From positions 1-6,373 of the forward strand of contig PIVQ01000435.1 of NCBI GenBank assembly GCA_003354055.1: a DNA stretch of 6,373 nt, in the 5' to 3' direction. The notes beneath the pieces were generated by a model, which saw only the letters and a program-made list of their open reading frames with translations, did no database searches and was not told the origin of the DNA. The position numbers and the translations under genes are program-made. Within the stretch, counting starts at the first letter, position 1. Each line of letters opens with the position of its first letter. The DNA is from Desulfobacteraceae bacterium (GTDB lineage: Bacteria > Desulfobacterota > Desulfobacteria > Desulfobacterales > Desulfobacteraceae). This document shows positions 4,683-6,373 of the stretch, one piece after another.

Positions 4683-6030
4683 AGATGAAGACCGGATGCG
4701 CCAGGTCATTGCCATGCAGATATCAGATCTGGATCTGACCATCCATGAGGCAAAGGACGGTGAGCAGGCCCTTGATATTTTTGACAACCAGACCATTCAC
4801 CTTGTGATCACTGACCTGAAACTGCCTAAGGTCAGCGGCATGGAAGTACTGGCCCATGTAAAGGAAAAAGATCCGGATATTCCAGTGATTGTGATCACAG
4901 CTTATGGATCCATTGAGAATGCAGTGAAGGCCATCCGGCAAGGTGCCTACGACTATGTGACCAAGCCCTTTAAGGAGGAGACGCTTAGAGACAGCGTGAA
5001 AAAGGCCATGAAGATCAGCCGGCTTGCCCATGAAGTCCGACATCTGAGGCAGGAAATCGAAGATAAGTTCACCTTTAAAAATATTGTGGGCAACTCCCCG
5101 AAAATCTGTGAAGTGCTGGAACTTGCAGGCTCCGTATCCCATACGGACTCTTCCGTACTCATCACCGGTGAAAGCGGGACGGGAAAGGAGTTGCTCAGCC
5201 GTGCCACGCACATGAACAGTCCCAGATCCTCCGGCCCATTCTCAACGGTAAACTGCGCTGCCATCCCTTCATCACTTCTGGAAGCCGAGCTTTTCGGTTA
5301 TGAAAAAGGTGCCTTTACCGGTGCTCACAAACAGCAGAAGGGAAAATTTGAAATGGCGTCAGGTGGTACTATGTTTCTGGATGAAATCGGGGACATGGAA
5401 CAGGATGTCCAGGCCAAATTCCTGCGTATTCTTGAAACCCAGCAATTTGAGCGCCTTGGGGGAAGTAAAACCATTACAGCCGATGTTAGAATCATTGCCG
5501 CCACCAACAAGGACCTATGGCAGATGGTTCAAGATAAAACTTTCAGGGCAGACCTTTACTACAGGATTAACGTCTTTCCCATCCATATCCCGCCCCTGCG
5601 TGAAAGAAAAGAAGATATCCACCGACTGAGCCTTCATTTTATCAATGAGTTTTCAAAGGCCTTTGGTAAAAAACCCCCTGCCCTTTCCGATCAAGGATTA
5701 AAAAAACTTCTCTCCTATCCCTGGAAGGGAAATATCCGCGAACTGAAAAATGTTCTGGAACGAGCCATGATTCTCTGTACAACAGATATTATCAGCCCGG
5801 ATCATCTTATTCTCAACCCCTATCAGAAAAATTCCCTGGATACCCTGCCCATGGACGAACTCATCCCAATGATGGTGGACAACGGCCTGGAAGACCTTGA
5901 GAACAGATGTATCAGCTATGCCATGGACAAAGAAAAAAACAATGTTTCCAAGGCAGCACGTATCCTTGGTATCTCCAGAGCCACCCTGCGCTATCGACTG
6001 GAAAAGATGGAGAAGAACTTAGCCACCTAA
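4657..6030 (+). CDS. NtrC-family sigma-54-dependent response regulator
   Basis: A 457-residue activator of normal length. The receiver domain (4-120) has the acidic pocket E9-D10, phosphoacceptor D53, T81 and K103. The central AAA+ domain (about 142-370) has Walker A GESGTGKE (171-178), the sigma-54 contact loop GAFTGA (218-223) intact, and Walker B FLDE (240-243). The C-terminus (about 425-455) carries a Fis-type helix-turn-helix, NVSKAARILGISRATLRYRL. With all ATPase and loop motifs intact it should remodel sigma-54 RNA polymerase once phosphorylated. The start is ATG 4657 because AGGAGG (4645-4650) lies 6 nt upstream; the gene then overlaps the kinase by 26 nt. The nearest plausible target is the sigma-54 promoter at 319-334 with its three 16-bp elements. 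It is the last gene of the operon; no clear intrinsic terminator follows it. Confidence 0.95.
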   Translation: MPPQILLIEDEDRMRQVIAMQISDLDLTIHEAKDGEQALDIFDNQTIHLVITDLKLPKVSGMEVLAHVKEKDPDIPVIVITAYGSIENAVKAIRQGAYDYVTKPFKEETLRDSVKKAMKISRLAHEVRHLRQEIEDKFTFKNIVGNSPKICEVLELAGSVSHTDSSVLITGESGTGKELLSRATHMNSPRSSGPFSTVNCAAIPSSLLEAELFGYEKGAFTGAHKQQKGKFEMASGGTMFLDEIGDMEQDVQAKFLRILETQQFERLGGSKTITADVRIIAATNKDLWQMVQDKTFRADLYYRINVFPIHIPPLRERKEDIHRLSLHFINEFSKAFGKKPPALSDQGLKKLLSYPWKGNIRELKNVLERAMILCTTDIISPDHLILNPYQKNSLDTLPMDELIPMMVDNGLEDLENRCISYAMDKEKNNVSKAARILGISRATLRYRLEKMEKNLAT

Positions 6031-6034
6031 TCGA

Positions 6035-6373
6035 CTATACATACCGGGACTTATACTTTGTTTTCTCATAAAAAGCCTCGATTCCGATTTCCCTGATGGT
6101 CTCATTCATGGTCACCCACCGGTCATATAGATGAGGATCGAATCCGGTATGGTCACAGGGAAAATCCGTACATTCAAAGCAGAAATCCACCCCTTTTCCC
6201 TGGTGGCAGGGGCGTACGCCACAGCCCCTAAAAAGCTTGCATTGCTCGCTACGACACCCTGTGCAGGATTCCCCTGCAAAATAGTCCAGCATCTCTTTAA
6301 AGTCAGGATATTGCTTGAACACAGGATCCCCCACCAGGGTTTCAAACCGCTTGGCATAGATCTCAAAATTCCC
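6035..6373 (-). CDS. DUF3795 cysteine-rich protein, C-terminal part (5' end outside window)
   Basis: The open frame runs from the window edge to TAG (6037-6035), giving 112 residues that start GNFEIYAKRFETLVG. Eight cysteines are packed into about 40 residues with the pattern CxxC, C, C, C, then CxxC and C (from CTGC to DFPCDH), followed by the conserved tail RWVTMNETIREIGIEAFYEKTK. This spacing and tail are typical of DUF3795 proteins, small proteins common in anaerobes that are presumed to bind zinc or an iron-sulfur cluster; their role is unknown. The N-terminal section, which normally holds another cysteine motif, is missing here. An in-frame GTG near 6334 is internal, since homologous-looking sequence continues upstream. 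The gene converges on the response regulator with 4 nt between stops. Confidence 0.8.
   Translation of the reverse strand, partial: GNFEIYAKRFETLVGDPVFKQYPDFKEMLDYFAGESCTGCRSEQCKLFRGCGVRPCHQGKGVDFCFECTDFPCDHTGFDPHLYDRWVTMNETIREIGIEAFYEKTKYKSRYV

Noticed and set aside
4723..5211. Long minus-strand open frames inside the kinase and regulator genes
   Set aside because: They lie antisense to well-conserved domains and show no family features or ribosome sites.
6031..6100. Bidirectional terminator between the convergent genes
   Set aside because: Only 4 nt separate the stops, and no stable hairpin with a T-tract was found in the adjoining sequence.

Overview
The window looks like a piece of a Gram-negative, strictly anaerobic-type chromosome, most likely a sulfate-reducing deltaproteobacterium (Desulfobacteraceae-like). 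This is inferred from the gene mix (TAXI-type TRAP transporter, dCache/HAMP histidine kinase with an NtrC-type partner, DUF3795 cysteine-rich protein, lipoprotein) and moderate GC content. No sequence marker here proves the taxon.

Layout. (1) Positions 1-141, minus strand: the start of a TAXI-family TRAP transporter solute-binding protein, cut by the window edge. (2) Positions 142-763: a long divergent intergenic region with no convincing gene but much regulatory structure. (3) Positions 764-6030, plus strand: a compact four-gene operon, consisting of an M20 metallopeptidase of the carboxypeptidase G2 type, a TPR-like lipoprotein, a membrane sensor histidine kinase and a sigma-54-dependent NtrC-family response regulator. 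The gaps are 20 nt, a 4-nt overlap and a 26-nt overlap. (4) Positions 6035-6373, minus strand: the C-terminal part of a DUF3795 protein, converging on the operon with 4 nt between stop codons.

Main result. On the minus strand, in front of the TAXI gene, positions 319-334 match the sigma-54 -24/-12 consensus completely (TGGCAC-N5-TTGCT). Upstream of it lie a near-consensus IHF site (352-364, about -50) and three copies of a 16-bp TTGA-N8-TCAA element (390-405, 470-485, 488-503; centred at about -90, -170 and -188). One copy is a perfect palindrome. This is the arrangement expected for an enhancer-activated sigma-54 promoter, and the operon across the intergenic region encodes exactly such an activator. 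The simplest model is that the kinase senses a periplasmic signal, possibly with help from the lipoprotein, and phosphorylates the regulator. The regulator then binds the 16-bp elements and switches on the TAXI transporter, whose substrate may be processed by, or released by, the M20 peptidase. The sites are read directly from sequence; the regulator-site pairing and the substrate are inference.

Other intergenic structure: three perfectly spaced 14-bp tandem repeats in the presumed TAXI 5' leader; a 12-mer present twice, one copy overlapping the sigma-54 start region; and, in front of the peptidase gene, a 7-bp palindrome and a set of mutually exclusive hairpins ending in a T-tract that resembles an attenuator.
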